In this document: positions 62,402-62,713 of the stretch, in pieces | Numbering within the stretch: the first letter of the stretch is position 1 | How the letters are laid out: each line of letters begins with the position of its first letter | Assembly: GCA_902570545.1 (NCBI GenBank) | Contig: CACFYO010000002.1 | Location: 1-62,713, forward strand | DNA: 62,713 nucleotides | Reading direction: 5' to 3' | Source: an uncultured Pelagibacteraceae bacterium | GTDB taxonomy: Bacteria; Pseudomonadota; Alphaproteobacteria; Pelagibacterales; Pelagibacteraceae | Notes under the pieces: model-generated | Seen by the model: the letters and a program-made list of their open reading frames with translations, nothing else | What the model was told of the DNA's origin: nothing | Databases searched by the model: none | Position numbers and translations under genes: made by a program

Positions 62402-62713
62402 TAATTTAATGATTTTGTTAAATATTCAAAAACCTTTTCAGGTGATAATTTATTTAAATCTGTTACTTGAATTGCTTTAAAATTTTCTCTCTCTATACTC
62501 ACTTTATATGCAGTAGTATGAGAGCCAAATAAGGCTAAGCCTTTAGTATCTAAATGTGATGCTATATGTGCAGGTCCAGTGTCATTTGCTACAACGAAAG
62601 AACTGTCTTTTATTAATGTAGCAAGTTCAGAAATATCTAAAGATCTGTTTTCTTTTAAAATTGAAATCGCATTAATTTCTTTTGTCATATTAATTTCATC
62701 AGGACCTGGAGCT
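62401..62713 (-). CDS. heptosyltransferase-type glycosyltransferase (GT9), 3' part
   Basis: The reading frame continues upstream past the window edge, so the ATG at 62688 is probably internal; the residues before it read APGPDEIN. Visible are LDISELATLIKDSSFVVAND then TGPAHIASHLDTKGLALFG, the nucleotide-sugar site shared by GT9 LPS heptosyltransferases. About 104 C-terminal residues are present. It likely adds a core sugar to lipopolysaccharide. Overlaps the tauE-type gene by 1 nt. Confidence 0.8.
   Translation of the reverse strand, partial: APGPDEINMTKEINAISILKENRSLDISELATLIKDSSFVVANDTGPAHIASHLDTKGLALFGSHTTAYKVSIERENFKAIQVTDLNKLSPEKVFEYLTKSLN

Overview
This AT-rich window (intergenic DNA mostly A/T, genes nearly touching) reads as a fragment of a streamlined marine alphaproteobacterium of the SAR11 / Candidatus Pelagibacter type. 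The evidence is the very short spacers, the PurS/PurQ/PurL purine cluster, an omega subunit with an acidic tail, many solute-binding-protein transporters for carboxylates, a methylcitrate cycle, glucosylglycerate synthesis and many small secreted or membrane proteins. The genus is inferred from gene content, not from a marker search.

Layout. 1-217: left edge with the 5' half of a tRNA-Leu(UAA)-like gene and three 10-bp repeats. 218-5148: a tripartite tricarboxylate transporter (TctC, fused TctA-TctB) between two different members of the phosphosulfolactate synthase (ComA) family. 5183-7218: phosphatase and glycosyltransferase for glucosylglycerate. 7222-11611: poorly known small membrane and secreted proteins, including a 591-residue secreted protein with a repeated aromatic motif. 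11577-14640: PhyH dioxygenase, AzlCD exporter, gamma-glutamylcyclotransferase and a CinA-type domain. 14663-21871: sfsA-map-purBCSQL-bolA-grxD on the plus strand. 21876-31527: a long minus-strand run glmU'(acetyltransferase half)-glmS-aroG-nadE-cysS-cimA-trmJ-rpsD-methyltransferase. 31595-35852: gph and the prpD-prpB-prpC methylcitrate cycle. 35855-38790: class I ribonucleotide reductase. 38950-40404: phosphohexomutase. 40405-47661: a TRAP transporter operon running into malonyl-CoA decarboxylase, DusA and a TauE-type permease, with a family III CoA-transferase divergent from it. 47663-51134: rpoZ, an MFS carrier, a beta-hydroxyacid dehydrogenase and an FMN oxidase. 51136-53578: three secreted proteins, two of them tandem HExxH metallopeptidase-like paralogues. 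53578-56180: hexapeptide-repeat protein, redoxin, glycosyltransferase and a membrane protein. 56177-60494: a second Tct transporter in one operon with a Tat-exported flavin amine oxidase. 60583-62713: AbrB-type and TauE-type membrane proteins and the 3' part of a heptosyltransferase.

How it works together. Three binding-protein-dependent carboxylate uptake systems dominate, each genetically tied to different enzymes: ComA-like lyases, CoA-transferase plus malonyl-CoA decarboxylase, and a flavin oxidase. In two of the three, a perfect terminator-like hairpin sits between the binding-protein gene and the permease gene with its T-run touching the permease start codon. By contrast, eight of nine convergent gene pairs end within 4 nt of each other or overlap, leaving no room for ordinary terminators. 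The best candidates for an undescribed system are the ComA-like pair with its transporter and the repeated-motif secreted protein.
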